DNA of 64,000 nucleotides from Papaver somniferum (Eukaryota; Streptophyta; Magnoliopsida; Ranunculales; Papaveraceae): positions 232,513,560 to 232,577,559 of the forward strand of contig NC_039358.1 in NCBI RefSeq assembly GCF_003573695.1. Reading direction: 5' to 3'. The notes below the pieces were generated by a model that saw only the letters and a program-made list of their open reading frames with translations, had not been told where the DNA came from and did not search any database. The translations under genes were made by a program, and so were the position numbers. Positions 22,121 to 33,897 of the stretch are shown here, in pieces (position 1 is the first letter of the stretch; each line of letters begins with the position of its first letter).

Positions 22121-24058
22121 ATGCATCTACAACAACCTGATGATGCTTTCTACATGGATACCGGTGCTACCTCGCATCTCACTGCTGATTCAGGTACTTT
22201 ACATAACGTTACAAATTCTAGTACTGTACGGTCTATCTTAGTTGGCAATGGAAATAACATTCCAGTTACTGCTAGTGGTACCAAGCTCATAAACCTCCCT
22301 TCTCGCACCCTTCAACTCAAAAATACTCTTGTTGTTCCCGATATTATCAAAAACTTAGTTTCTGTTCGTAAGTTCACCACTGATAATCGTGTGTCTGTTG
22401 AGTTTGATCCATCTGGTTTTTCTGTTAAAGATCTGAGTTTGAGGAGGATTACCCTTCGGTGCAATAGTTCCGGGGAGCTCTACCCTATCACCAACTCTGC
22501 CGTGCCACCTACAAAATCGTCCCAGCCTTCTCCCATTTCCCTTGCTGCTTTTTCGCCAGATATTTGGCATAGCCGCCTTGGCCACCCTGGCAAGGCAATT
22601 TTAGATGTCTTACGCAAAAATAATTTTATTCATTGTAATAAGAATAATTCTTCTCAACTTTGTCATTCATGTCAAGTTAGTAAACATGTTAGATTGCCAT
22701 TTTATGAATCTAATTCCATTACTTTTGCACCCTTTGATATCATACATAGCGATTTATGGACCATTCCATTACATATCGATACCGGTTTTCGATATTATCT
22801 TATATTGCTTGATGATTTTACCAACTATCTATGGGTCTACCCTTTGAAATTTAAGTCCCAAGTTTATAGCAAATTTTTGGAATTTCGTTCTTTCGTTCAA
22901 ACTCAATTTGAACGACAAATAAAATGTTTTCAATGTGACATGGGTCGTGAATTTGACAACTCTTCCTTCCATACTTTTTCTCGTAATAATGGTCTTGTTT
23001 TTCGTTTCTATTGCCCCCAAACTTCATCCCAAAATGGCAAGGTCGAACATATGATACGTCGTATCAATGATATCACCCGTACCCTTACGTCTCACGCTTC
23101 CGTTCCTCCAAAATATTGGGTATACTCTCTCCATATGGCTGTCTATCTACATAATCTTCTACCCACCAAAGTCCTTAATTTTCACTCACCCGTGTCTATT
23201 CTTTATCAACGACAACCAACGTATGAACATCTACGTACTTTTGGTTGCCTTTGCTATCCAAATATCTCGTCCACAACTCCTCACAAACTCTCCCCTCGTT
23301 CCACTAGGTGTGTCTTTCTTGGTTTTCCTCCCAACCACCGTGGATACCGCTGCCTTGATCTTGCCACAAACAAGATTATTATCTCTCGTCATGTAACTTT
23401 CGATGAAAATGTATTTCCCTTCACAAATCTCACTAAAAATACCTCTTCTACTGTCGAGTTCCCCCAAATCTCCTTCATTCTTCCTATAACCTCTCTTACC
23501 CATCTATACAGCATGATCAACCTACTGACACCCAGGCTTCCACTATCCCACCCACTACTTCAGGACCCTATACCCCTCCTCACCGTCGGTCCAACTTCCC
23601 ATATGCTGCGTCTGTTCCACTTCCAACCTCCCATCCTACGTCAGTTCCACTTCCTCCACTTGTACGTACGTCAGTTCCACCAGCTCCTATGTCTGCACAC
23701 CCACCTTCCCCTGATAGACCCCTGTACCTACGTTAGTCCAATATCTTCTCTAAGTCAGTTTCTCTGGGTCCTCTCCGCACTAATTCCACAGCTGCAGACT
23801 CCACCATCTCCTCTGCCCCTACTGCTACAGATCGTAACTCCACTACCGTCCCTACTACTGTCCTTCCCACTACAAACTCTCCATCCTCGCCACCTACTAC
23901 TGTCCTTCCCACTACAACATCCCCCCTACTACATATCCTTCTCGTCCTGTTACTCGAGCCTCCCGTGGTATTTACCGACCGATCCACCGGCTCAATCTCC
24001 ATGTTCAAACTTTACGGCATATCTCTCAAATTCCTCGCTCTCACTTGTATGCTCTTAG
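22121..24058 (+). pseudogene. pol: Copia 3 protease and integrase
   Basis: 645-codon frame. Protease motif FYMDTGATSHLT lies at residues about 10-21. The integrase zinc region is WHSRLGHP...CHSCQVSK, with DDE aspartates in HSDLWT and QCDMGREF and glutamate in GKVEHMIRR. The usual CDNGGEF-type second block is altered. The last about 190 codons, from about 23475, are a wrong-frame reading of the Pro/Thr-rich linker. A frameshift therefore separates integrase from RT. No gag or zinc knuckle precedes the protease. Confidence 0.85.
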
Positions 24059-25576
24059 GGATATAAATTGGAATGCCTCCATGAAAGATGAGTACAATGC
24101 TATGTTGAAAACTAATACGTGGGAACTTGTACGATGACCTCGTGATGCTCATGTTATTCATTCCATGTGGCTTTTTCGTCACAAATATAATGCTGATGGA
24201 TCTTTGCAGCGACACAAGACTCGTCTTGTTGCTAATGGCAAATCTCAGCAGGTTGGGGTTGATTGTTTTGAAACGTTTAGTCCGGTTGTCAAACCTGCTA
24301 CTATTCGTACTGTTCTTACTATTGCTACTTCGCGTTCTTGGCCAATCCATCAGCTAGATGTTAAGAATGCTTTTCTCCATGATGATCTGACCGAGACAGT
24401 TTATATGCATCAACCTCCAGGATTTGTTGATCATGATCACCCTGATTACGTATGTCGACTACGCAGATCGTTATATGGTCTCAAGCAGGCTCCTCGGGCG
24501 TGGTTTCAGAGATTTGCCAAGTTTATCACAGGTTGTGGTTTCCGTGGTAGTGTATGTGATCCCTCACTTTTTGTTTATCAATCAAGATCCGAAACGGCAT
24601 ACTTACTTTTATATGTTGATGACATTATTTTGACTGCCTCTACTGATGCTCTCCTATGCCGCTTCATTGATTTGATGAAGAGAGAGTTTGCTATGTCTGA
24701 CCTTGGTCCACTACATCATTTTCTGGGCATCACTGTTACTCGTTCATCCTCAGGATTATTTTTGTCTCAGTCATTATATGCACAAGACATCATCGCGCGT
24801 GCCTCGATGACAAAATGTAATCCAGTGACTACTCCGGTCGACAAAAATTCCAAGCTCAGTGCTACCTCTGGCCCGGCACTTTCGGATCCCACTCTATACA
24901 GAAGCCTAGCGGGTGCTCTTCATTACCTCACTTTTACTCGGCCAGATATTTCATACGCAGTTCAACATGTATGTCTATTTATGCATGATCCCCGTGGGCC
25001 TCACATGCATGCCCTCAAGCGAATCCTTCGCTATCTTCAAGGCACCATCAACCACGGACTATTCTCTCGGTCTCCTCTATCTCTGGCTTAACAACATACT
25101 CTGATGCTGGCTGGGCGGGTTGTCCTGATTCTCGACGATCGACATCTGGTTTTTGTGTCTTTCTTGGTGACAATCTCATCTCCTGGTCCTCCAAGCGTCA
25201 AGGCACAGTCTCTCGATCCAGTGCTGAAGCTGAATACCGGGGAGTAGCAAATACGGTTGCTGAAACAACATGGCTTCGCAATCTTCTTCTAGAGCTCCGA
25301 CTACCTCTACGACGTGCTACTATTGTTTACCGTGACAATGTAAGTGCAACATATATGTCTGGAGATCCTGTTCAACATCAAAGCACCAAACTTGTGGAGA
25401 TTGATATACATTTTGTTCGTGAACGAGTTCGTATTGGTGCCATTCAAGTCTTACATGTTCCATCTGAGAACCAATATGCTGACATCTTTACCAAGGGGCT
25501 TCCTCGACAGCTATTTGTTCGCTTTCGTTCTAGTCTTAGCGTTTGTTCCTCTCCTGCTCAGACTAAGGGAGTGTAA
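24059..25576 (+). pseudogene. pol: Copia 3 reverse transcriptase and RNase H
   Basis: RT starts DINWNASMKDEYNAM, has a TGA near 24134, then is open from 24165 to 25088. It includes [23 protein letters not shown] and catalytic LLYVDDIILT. A single frame change near 25085 leads into RNase H, open to 25576: TSGFCVFLGDN, SRSSAEAEYR, YRDNVSATYM and ADIFTKGLPR. Few breaks, but enough to prevent a working polyprotein. Confidence 0.85.
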
Positions 25577-25716
25577 TAGACTTTATATTATCCTCTTGCT
25601 TTATTTACCTTTAGGAGATTATCTCCATTTACTTGGGTTGTAAACACAAAAAATATTATATGGTATATTCTAGCCAAGAGAAACATTTCTCCACAAGAAA
25701 ATTATCATCAAATCCA
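25572..25716 (+). repeat. 3' LTR of copia 3
   Basis: Starts TGTAATAGACTTTATATTA directly after the ACTAAGGGAG polypurine tract and overlaps the RNase H stop by a few bases. Ends near AAATCCA. Confidence 0.8.
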
Positions 25717-26800
25717 AGAACTAGGACTCACCCGAAAAGAGAAAAAGGTTTCTCGAGATTGGTAGTGGTGTAAGAGAGTCCTCGGCACTAAAGTGAAAGC
25801 GAATGTTGTTGACTTGGAATATTTTCGCGGGGACGCTAATGGCCCTTGTGTGAAAATTTCTGGTTCGCTGTTTCAACTCAAGAGGCATAGGCGAAGGACG
25901 TTAAGTGAGAGGCATTTAATCTTCGGAAACTCTAGGTTTATCGAAAAAATATATACCGAGAATCCCAACGACAGATACAAACACCATGGTCCACTTTACA
26001 TCCTTATAATCCATTGCTAGAACCTTTAAATACCTGCCGCACGATTCCCTCTCGGGAATATTGGTGGGACTAAAATCGGCGTGTCTAACACTTCTGTTTT
26101 ATCTTTTGATTGAAACAGCTCTGGGTCAACCGGTCAGGGCTGTGGTTTGAGTCAGATGACAATTTAAGGGTTACAAAACACAAAATCAGAACCCAGATGG
26201 TTAGGGATTCTACTCGGAACCAATCAGATCCAAATGTTGAGTCAGATTAACGGAAGTAGACATTCTATAATAAGATACTGGAGTACAATGTCCCAAATCC
26301 CAATTTGTGATTAGTATAATCATGTGTGTTGTGTATATCTACTATTCGATCATTAGCCGATTAGCACCTCATTAAACACGGTGTCATTCCCAGCTTAACA
26401 TTTTGTCTAGCAAATCTCAAAGGGGCGTATCCTACTGACTCTACTGTTTCCTTAATTAAACTATGATTCATGAGTGTTTATCTTCCAAAATGATTTATGG
26501 TGATATAGTAAGTCCTCGAATCTCTCGTGCAATGCGAAAACACGTGCTCCCTGTTATCCACAAAGTACATACTTATTTCCCGGGGTCATTCCACTCCACC
26601 AAGCACGACCACAGATGGTTATCCTTTTGTTGGAGCTTGGTTCATGCAGCTGCAATAACATCATTTGATAATTATATTGCCCATCATTTGTAATATCTCA
26701 ATTAGTTCCTTACTGTTGTCCATTACCAATAAAGATTGTTAGTATTATTATGCAGTAATCGAGGCTATGGGCAGAGGTAGAGGAAAGAAGCTGGGTGAAT
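25717..26800. other. Intergenic, no recognised gene
   Basis: A 75-codon frame (25793-26020) and a 76-codon frame (26463-26693) show no known motif. No repeat or transposon end is evident. Confidence 0.4.
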
Positions 26801-26854
26801 GACAATCATAATTTGGTAATGTCATTGTCTGTTAACTTTGTGATGGAATAAGAC

Positions 26855-27402
26855 TAGGGCTGTCAATGGGTACTCATTATCCGGAACCGGTAGATTTGGA
26901 TCCGGTTCCGGGTCCTAAAATTGGACCCATTAGCAACTTAGGACCCGACGGGTAATTACCCGATTGGACCCGAATCTAAACGGGTCCAAACGGGTAATAC
27001 CCGTTGGGTACCCGCGGGTATCGGGTACCCGTTTATTCATACTTTTATTCATGTTTTTGCTAGTTTTAGCTTTGATATTTTACTCGTTTTAAATTTTTCT
27101 CTTATATTTAATCTTTATTTAGTACATTAATAAGAAATAATAATAATTTTTATAAAAGTTATTTAAATCCAAGCCAAAAAGAGACAAATATTAAGTTTTT
27201 GAAGTTTTTTTAATAGTTTTCTTAAGATCCAATGGGTACGCAGGACCGACGGGTACCCGGGTATTTAAACGGGTCCGGTTCCGGGTCCAAAAGTGTAGGA
27301 ACCGGACCCGGAATCGTTAGGACCAGGATCCGACCTTTATAAGTAGGGTACGGGTCCGGGTCTAGTGATACCCGGGAGAACCCGGACCCGTTGACACCCC
27401 TA
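26855..27402. mobile_element. hAT-type MITE, 548 bp
   Basis: Ends TAGGGCTGTCAATGGG and, inverted, TAGGGGTGTCAACGGG. A perfect 8-bp target duplication AATAAGAC flanks it (26847-26854 and 27403-27410). The interior is rich in ACGGGT/ACCCG motifs in both orientations. It encodes no transposase, so it depends on one elsewhere. Confidence 0.92.
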
Positions 27403-27686
27403 AATAAGACTGATATTTAGGTGGTGATATTTTCTTTGCGTAAACGCTGTTACAGTCTTTGTAACAATAACTCGCAAGCCGAGCTATACAGATCAGTGAT
27501 CACAGTGGGCTATCTCTACAATTGTAGAAAGAAGAGTGTGGCAGTCATAAAGCCGATGAAGAAAAGGTAAAAGCAGAGCATGCGTGACAGAATCCATTAT
27601 ATGCTGCAAAACCAAAATATTGACTCCTTTGCATTTCTTTCCTCTTCTTTTTTTTGTTTTGAAACTTGCCTTGTTTACGTGTCTGA

Positions 27687-28259
27687 GAGCGTCCACAATG
27701 GACGAATAAACCCAAATATAGTGTCCAGTGGATAGGCACAGTGGGACGGACTATCGATCAAAATTTGATCAAAGATTAAAATCCAGACCAAATTTGATCG
27801 GCGACCAAGACCAAATCCAAATATAATCGGGCGTTTATATAGTCTACGCCCCATAACCAGGCGGACGTATAGTCCACGTCTCACCCCAGGCGGACGTATA
27901 GTCCACGCCCCACACCAGACGAACGTATAATGCACGCCCGTCTTTTTTTTTTTTTTTTTCTTTTGTGTGGGGCGGGCTTAATACCTCCGCCCCACTCTTT
28001 ACAAACTTCAAATGCATGGGGCGGGCATAATACCTCCGCCCTACTTTTTTTCTTTTTTTTTTTTCAATCGGGCGAACATATACTACCCGCCCCACACCAG
28101 GCGTTGGCATATTCTACGCCCAATACCAGGCGTTGGTATAATGTCCTTCTGACCAAATTTAGTTTTTCCACCGTAGGGTCACACACCAGATTAAACTCAA
28201 AATTTGATCTTTTTTTTCCTCTTTGATCTTTGGTTATACTCGCACCACTGCAGTTGCTC
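27687..28259. mobile_element. MITE with GAGC-type termini and internal minisatellite
   Basis: The left end GAGCGTCCACAATGG and the inverted right end GAGCAACTGCAGTGG are imperfect inverted repeats. They fill a gap relative to the unit 1 spacer. Flanking triplets are TGA and AGA, so the family (PIF/Harbinger-like or other) is unclear. The interior 27830-28140 is a decayed array of about 30-bp units with AGGCGGACGTATAGTCCACG and CACACCAGGCGTTGG forms, plus long T runs. Confidence 0.6.
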
Positions 28260-28355
28260 AGACTACACTCCTCTGGCTACTATGTGATTCTGATAAAAGA
28301 ATAAATGATACTCTTGTTTCTCCTGTACAATTTAATAATGAGAGTCTGTATCTGA

Positions 28356-28751
28356 ATTAGAGGTCTAATAAAAAAATCTTACATTCCTGTACACGTATTG
28401 GTTTATAGGAGCAAAAAACAATTTCAGAAAAGAAAATTCATTTAAAAGAAAACTCATTTAACTAGGAAAGAAAATTATAAATTATTAGACCTTTGGGTAT
28501 GTTTTATCACAGTTTTTTTTTCTGGGTACATAAATAACCACTGTTAAAAGAAAATTATATGAAATTATAATGCAGTAATTATATGAAATTTGGGAAAAGA
28601 AACATTAAATCTGTCCAGTTTTAGTTGAAAGTTTAGGATAACTTTTAGTCCATCGCTAAACAGACGAAGGTTTTTTACATTTCTACGGGTATTTTCGGAT
28701 TTATTTTTGCATTAAATTTGACACTAAAACAACAACAAAAGAGAAAAAAAA
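28356..28751. other. AT-rich intergenic
   Basis: No supported gene or repeat. Confidence 0.5.
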
Positions 28752-28920
28752 TGGGAACATTATCAATATACCCCTACTATGAGGTCCCTTGCAAATATAC
28801 TCCTTTGAACTTTACAAACATCCTTAAACTTAATACATTTCTAAAAAAACCTCTTTTATATAGTGTATATGCAAAAAGGGCTAACCATTATTAAAAAAAA
28901 AAACAAAAAAAAATACCTAT

Positions 28921-29187
28921 ACTACCCGCCACCACTGTCCACCGCCAACCACCACCACCAAGTCCACCGCTGCCCACCACCACCAACCACCACCAACGAC
29001 CACCACTGCCGACCACCACTGCCCACCACCGCTAACCACCAACCACCACCACCGCCAACCACCACCGCTAACCAACACCACCAATGTCCACCGCCACCAA
29101 TCACACCGCCGCCGTAAGTAACCGCCACCCACCGCCGCTGCTAACCACCACCGCCGCCAACCATCGTCGCCGACGACCACCACTACC
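28921..29187. repeat. CCA-rich simple repeat
   Basis: Dense CCACCACC/CCGCC tract. Long open frames on both strands here (Pro/Thr/His-rich forward, Gly/Val/Trp-rich reverse) are products of composition. Confidence 0.9.
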
Positions 29188-29194
29188 ATGTGGA

Positions 29195-29525
29195 GTCAAC
29201 TAGCAGAAATTGTGTCCATATCGGAGGCAACTAGCTCAAGTTATCTCCAATAAATAGTGTCCATACCGGAGGCAACTAGCTTAAGTTGTCTCCAAAAGTG
29301 GAGGCAACTAGCTCAAGTTGTTTCCAATAAATAGTGTACAAAAACAAGTTGCAAAACAAAATGGAGCCAACAAATTCAAGTTGTCTCCGAATCTGAGGCA
29401 ACTAACTCAAGTTGTCTTCAAAAGTGAAGGCAACTAGCACAAAGTTGTCTTCAAAAGTGAAAACAACTAGCGCAAGTTGTCTTCATATATGGAGGAAACT
29501 GTCACAAGTTGTCTCCAAAAAATAA
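29195..29525. repeat. Degenerate array of GGCAACTAGCTCAAGTTGTC units
   Basis: About ten variants of a 24-40-bp unit with CAACTAGC(T/A)CAAGTTGTC and a TCCAAAAGTG- or CAATAAATAG-type spacer. Related units recur at 30045-30130. Confidence 0.8.
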
Positions 29526-29544
29526 AAATTGTACACAAAAAAGT

Positions 29545-29614
29545 GAACCTAGTGTGAGTCGAACACACATCTTCTGACATATAGTCAGTTGTGCTACCAT
29601 TGCACCACAGATTC
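29545..29614 (-). tRNA. tRNA-like sequence with anticodon ATA, probably a pseudogene
   Basis: The reverse strand folds as a cloverleaf of 70 nt. The acceptor arm GAATCTG/TAGGTTC is fully paired with two G-U pairs. The D stem is GTGC/GCAC, and the T stem GTGTG/CACAC has loop TTCGACT. The anticodon stem has four good pairs and one A-A mismatch, and the 7-base loop CTATATG gives ATA. The body most resembles plant tRNA-Trp, with GGTGCAATGGTAGCAC and the TCAGAAG region, but its anticodon should be CCA. An ATA anticodon is not standard for plant nuclear tRNAs. A partial copy of the 5' half lies near 29959-29983, which points to a repeat family rather than a working gene. Confidence 0.5.
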
Positions 29615-32241
29615 GTCAATACAAAGTAACATATCAAAATCACATACCAGCACCTGCCACTTCATATCTCTTTTCAGTGCACAACCAACAATTCGAACCA
29701 CCACCAGACAGTATCACATCCTCCATCTCTGCTAATGCAACAACTTCATGACCACAAACTCTACCTGCTAATCCACTACCTCCATCATTGCTGCAAACAA
29801 ACAAAATTGGAAGCTCAAAAACTCTGTACATTCACATAATATCCACCAGTTCAACTGGCTATAACAACAACTCAACACAACCTAATCTCAGCAACTCAAC
29901 ACAACCTAATCTCCGCTAGTTCAGCTGGCTATAACAACAACTCAACACAACCCTGTTTTACCATTGCACCACTGATTCGTCGCAACTACTTTAAGATATA
30001 TGTATAAGATAATTTTAGATGCATGAATGGACCCAAAAACATAACCAAGTTGCCTTCAAATCTGGAATCAACTAGCTCAAGTTGCCTCCAAAAGTGAAAG
30101 CAACTTTATCAAGTTGTCCCCAAAATCTAAAGTCCATGAACGAAATTGAGGAAACTAGATAAAGTTAACTACTGTTAATCCCAAGCCAAAATGGATATAT
30201 GTATGTATGTTCTTGTCCAGATAGACTCAAGGATCAAAAAATGCATCAAGATAGAGAATACCTGAAAGAATATGGAAGAGAATCTAAATATAAACTAGTT
30301 AGACAATAGCCATCCTTCTCAGCTCCATGATGCTCTTCGGAATAGTGTTTGAGCACTTCATAGTGGTGTCAGGGAATCAATAATTCCCCAACCAGCGACC
30401 CCTGAATCAGTTCACACCACAGTGACTAGAGGGGAACATCAATGCAGCTATATACACCTGTCAAGACAAAAACAATGCAGTATTGAGTATGTTGCATGCA
30501 TAAAAAAACGAAATTATCATTACAGATACATATACCAGTTCTGTAAGATTTTTGCGTGCATAAAACAAGAAATTTTCATTAAAAATACCAGTTCTACAAT
30601 TATGTCAACGTTCCTAGTTCCTGGCATTTGTGAATGTGTAAGAGTGGCTGAAGTTAGTATGGTCACACATATTAAATGAGTGACACATCCCGTGGCCGCT
30701 AACAAACATCCTACCACAATATATATACAAATCAACAATGTGTTTATCAAATGAACAATTACAATTAGGAAAGCACCCAGTCAGAGAATAATTCTAGGTC
30801 CATACAACTGCAAAAATGAACAATTACAATTAAGATCATTTTTCTGTTTGGAAACAAGATGCTTTTCCGCACACTCATAACCTTCAGCACCTCCTCCATC
30901 ACCAAATTTTCAACATATATAGTATAGATAGTTTGTTCAAACTATTTAAAAGTTTTTCCATAAAGGCTACAAAATGGATCCGCAAGGGCGATCAAATCTG
31001 GCAAAAATGGAATCTATAAAACTGTACCTTGTGCAGATGAAAACCAATATCTCCTGTTGTGTGAAGACCGACGGTTGCTCAAAAAAAGACGTGGAAGCAT
31101 TTTTCATCTATAACATATTAGCACAACGGGTTTAGCAAAACATTAGAAATGAAATTGTATCATTATCAACATGATTTTTCTGATAGTATTATCACTTGCA
31201 TACCTATCTAGTTATGTCAGTACCTACAAAAGCTTAACTTTCAATAAAAAATATACAGAACAAGACTGTGGAAAGAGTTACCCAAGTTTTTATTCTACCT
31301 TACTTATATCGGTCTATGCCTATTATCAAGTGGGAATCCTTAGTTACTCCACTATCAGGTACCACTTCTATGACTACTACGAATCCACACCATCACCTCC
31401 ACTGAAAAACAAATATCAACCACCACCACCAGAACAAGCACAACAACCACCACTACCGCCTTCACTGCAACACCAATAAAACAAAAAATTAACTAAACCG
31501 TTGCCGGTAAATACTTGAAACACAATCACACAAAATTGATCTTGCTTAGATTTATGGAATCAAAATCATAAAAAAAAATGTAAAAAAAATTTAAAATATT
31601 TAATCGATTGTTTACCTTATTATTTGATATCCATGTCGTTTATTATTCAAATCAATCTCCAAACCATATCATTAATTTTACGGACATCCATCTCATTCAT
31701 TTCCAGTTATGATCCTGATTTTATGAATTTATGTCTAAATTTGTAGATCGAATCTAAAAATAATAATTGAATTACCAGAAATTGATTCGTAAGATGAGAT
31801 CTCTCCTTAACCTTCAAGATGAACTACTGATAATAATAAATTTCTCTCGATCTCAGACTCTAAATTGATTCTTCCGCTAGTCTAGTCTCTAGTTAAAATT
31901 CATTCCTTTCTCAATTATTCCGCCGAAAACTCACTCTAAAATGAATACATGTCGACTGACATGTTTCGAATTGAAGATTGCAGTGGAGGTGAAGGTGTTG
32001 GTTGTGATGGAGGCGATGGAGATGGAGTTGGAGACGGGGTGGTGTGAGCGATGAAGATTTCTCTCTGTGTTTAGGGATAAAAGAACAACGAAAATAACAT
32101 ATAAAGGTTAAAAAAGGAATTCTGAGAATTATGTAGTTACTAAAATTTCCGATTATACCATTGGGGGTATTTGTAAAAGTTCATAAAGGTACTTATACAA
32201 GGCCCATCAAAACCGAAACCGAGGGCATATATAACATTCCC
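29615..32241. other. Interior of the probable Mutator-like element, no supported gene
   Basis: The ACTCAACACAACC...AGTTCAACTGGCTATAACAAC block is repeated at 29846-29950. The 102-codon frame at 31171-31479 has hydrophobic N-terminal and proline-rich C-terminal parts without a known domain. On the reverse strand 31960-32100 looks like a 5' leader. Captured gene pieces are possible but I recognise none. Confidence 0.35.
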
Positions 32242-32329
32242 ACAAAAAGAATTTACTACCGGATTTAAAGATTTAATATTAATGGGTATGTTTGGGAACA
32301 ATTTAAGAATGTCGGATAGTTAACGAGAA

Positions 32330-33897
32330 CTTATCGACCAGGACACAAATCTTGTTGGGTTCTCGGTCGGTCTCGGTGGGTAGGAGGATATGTCACAATG
32401 CACACCAGACTGTAAATGACTAGTACTAGTTTGTATATAATTGAATTGATTAGTCATCATCATCATCTGTATAATGCGAATAATTGAAATTCATGTGGGC
32501 AGTTTTGCTAAGGACAATCTTATAACATTCCTCCTCCTTTTAGGCTTTAGCTTTAGATTCTCTTGAACATGTTTGGCAGTACAGGGGAACATCCGGTCCC
32601 CGGATTCAAGGAATGATGGAAAGAAATTTGATAATGCTGCTGAAATCGCACTGCAGAAACTGCAAACTAGTGGCCCATTTTGTAAAGACTCACTGCAACG
32701 AAATAAAGAGTCTTTTATTGTCGTCGTCAGAATACATACCCTTAAATGTATATGCCTTTATATCCGTTCAGACAATGACATTTCACCGATTGAGTTAGTA
32801 TTTACAATCTAACAATATTCGCATACAAGGTTATAAAAATGTTCATTATGACAAAGTAACATGCACGGAGAATGTTGGAAGCTTGGAATTCATATCCAAG
32901 GATCCACCACTTAAATTCAAAGCTTAATCCTTTGATTTGAATTCCTAAGTTAATATGATTAGAATTATTTATTTGTTTTTATAATTTGTATTGTCATTAC
33001 GCAAGCCCAACATTCAGAACTAAGATGCAGACTTCCTTGGAAAAACCATATTGTGGCTGACATGACATCTTTATATGCCTAGCTAGTCAATTGACAGTGT
33101 TCACTAATTGACCCTAGTTTACTACTGGGTATACTAATCAAGTCAACAGATACTGTCTGGTTAGCTACATTATTTTTCTGTGCTCCATTAGCCACTACTC
33201 TACTATCATAGATATTGGTTAGCTGAAGCACATCCCTAATCCAATGCAGCAAGATCAGAATGCCCCATTCCCACTAAGCTAGTCTCTTTTGTGTGATATG
33301 TCACTCACAACCTAAAATAGAAAAATAAGAAATAACAGATACAGTAATGGTAAGAGTAGAGCATGCATAGACATTGTCTTATTATGTGTAGCTGAAGGGC
33401 TTAAAAACAGTGTCGTCCCTATCTACATGTCCCGTTCTATGGTATTTTCTCCTGTTAAATTAAGAAGAGATCTTAAAATTATAATGAATTTCTATATTAA
33501 GTTGAAAGGGAGGAATATCTTGTACAAGCGAGGAGAAAGTACTTAAATTGTATTTTAAGCTTATAGAGTCGTGATAGAGTGCACGACTACAGCCTCTTTT
33601 TGTTACATGCCGCATCCAGTTGACCAGGAACTGAATGTAAGAACTAGGCTAACGAAAGTTGAGAATGGATGCCCCTATCGAATTGCAAAAAAGTCTTGGA
33701 TATACATTTTTTTCACAATAATGCAGTTGTTTGTTGTAAGCGGGTGTTGTTCCACACAAAATATACAAAAGATATATCGAAATAAAACTAGAGTAACTAA
33801 CAACAAGAAAATGGAAACTTACCAGGTTCAGTCGTAGTATACTGAGTTACTGACCGATGTGTCCATGGGTAAGGTTTGCTCAGTATACGTACGTTAT
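32330..33897. repeat. Unit 2 spacer block B
   Basis: Collinear with 20840-21640 (unit 1), and with 43384-44165 plus 50200-50360 (unit 3). Shared anchors include GACTAGTACTAGTTTG, ATGTTTGGCAGTACAGGGGAAC, AGTGGCCCATTTTG, AACAGTGTCGTCCC and AATAAAACTAGAG. It ends at the 3' end of F-box pseudogene 1. No gene of its own. Confidence 0.8.

Larger units (their letters stand above)
21867..25716 (+). mobile_element. Short-LTR Ty1/copia element without gag (copia 3)
   Basis: LTRs of about 150 bp lie at 21867-22018 and 25572-25716, sharing GTAATAG, GGAGATTATCTCCATTTA and TCTAGCCAAGAG. A TGGTATCA primer site at 22022 and an ACTAAGGGAG polypurine tract before 25572 fit tRNA-iMet-primed copia elements. The protein style resembles the Ale/Retrofit group. 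The pentamer ACTAG occurs at both outer edges, a possible target duplication. Only about 90 bp separates the primer site from the protease, so gag is missing. It interrupts the unit 1 F-box upstream block. Confidence 0.88.
26801..28355. repeat. Duplicated spacer block D, unit 2 copy with two insertions
   Basis: Collinear with 12617-13345 through the segments 26801-26854, 27411-27686 and 28260-28355. The interruptions are two MITEs absent from the unit 1 copy. Confidence 0.85.
28752..32242. mobile_element. Probable Mutator-like non-autonomous element, 3.5 kb
   Basis: Imperfect long inverted repeats of about 80 bp. The left end TGGGAACATTAT is followed by a block with CCTTTGAACTTTACAAA. The inverted right end TGGGAATGTTAT is followed by CCTTTATGAACTTTTACAAA. 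Flanking 9-mers AGAAAAAAA and ACAAAAAGA match at 7 of 9 but are low complexity. The paralogous unit 1 spacer has no such block. Inside are a CCA repeat, a GGCAACTAGCTCAAGTTGTC array and a tRNA-like sequence. No transposase is recognised. Confidence 0.5.

Noticed and set aside
28917..29189. Gly/Val/Trp-rich and Pro/His-rich frames on opposite strands
   Set aside because: Direct translation of a CCA/TGG repeat; not a glycine-rich protein gene.
29195..29525. Regular repeats considered as CRISPR or centromere satellite
   Set aside because: Units vary in length and sequence, no unique spacers, and the array is short.
31171..31479. 102-codon frame with hydrophobic start and proline-rich end as a secreted protein gene
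   Set aside because: AT-rich surroundings inside a transposon, no recognised domain and no visible promoter or homolog.
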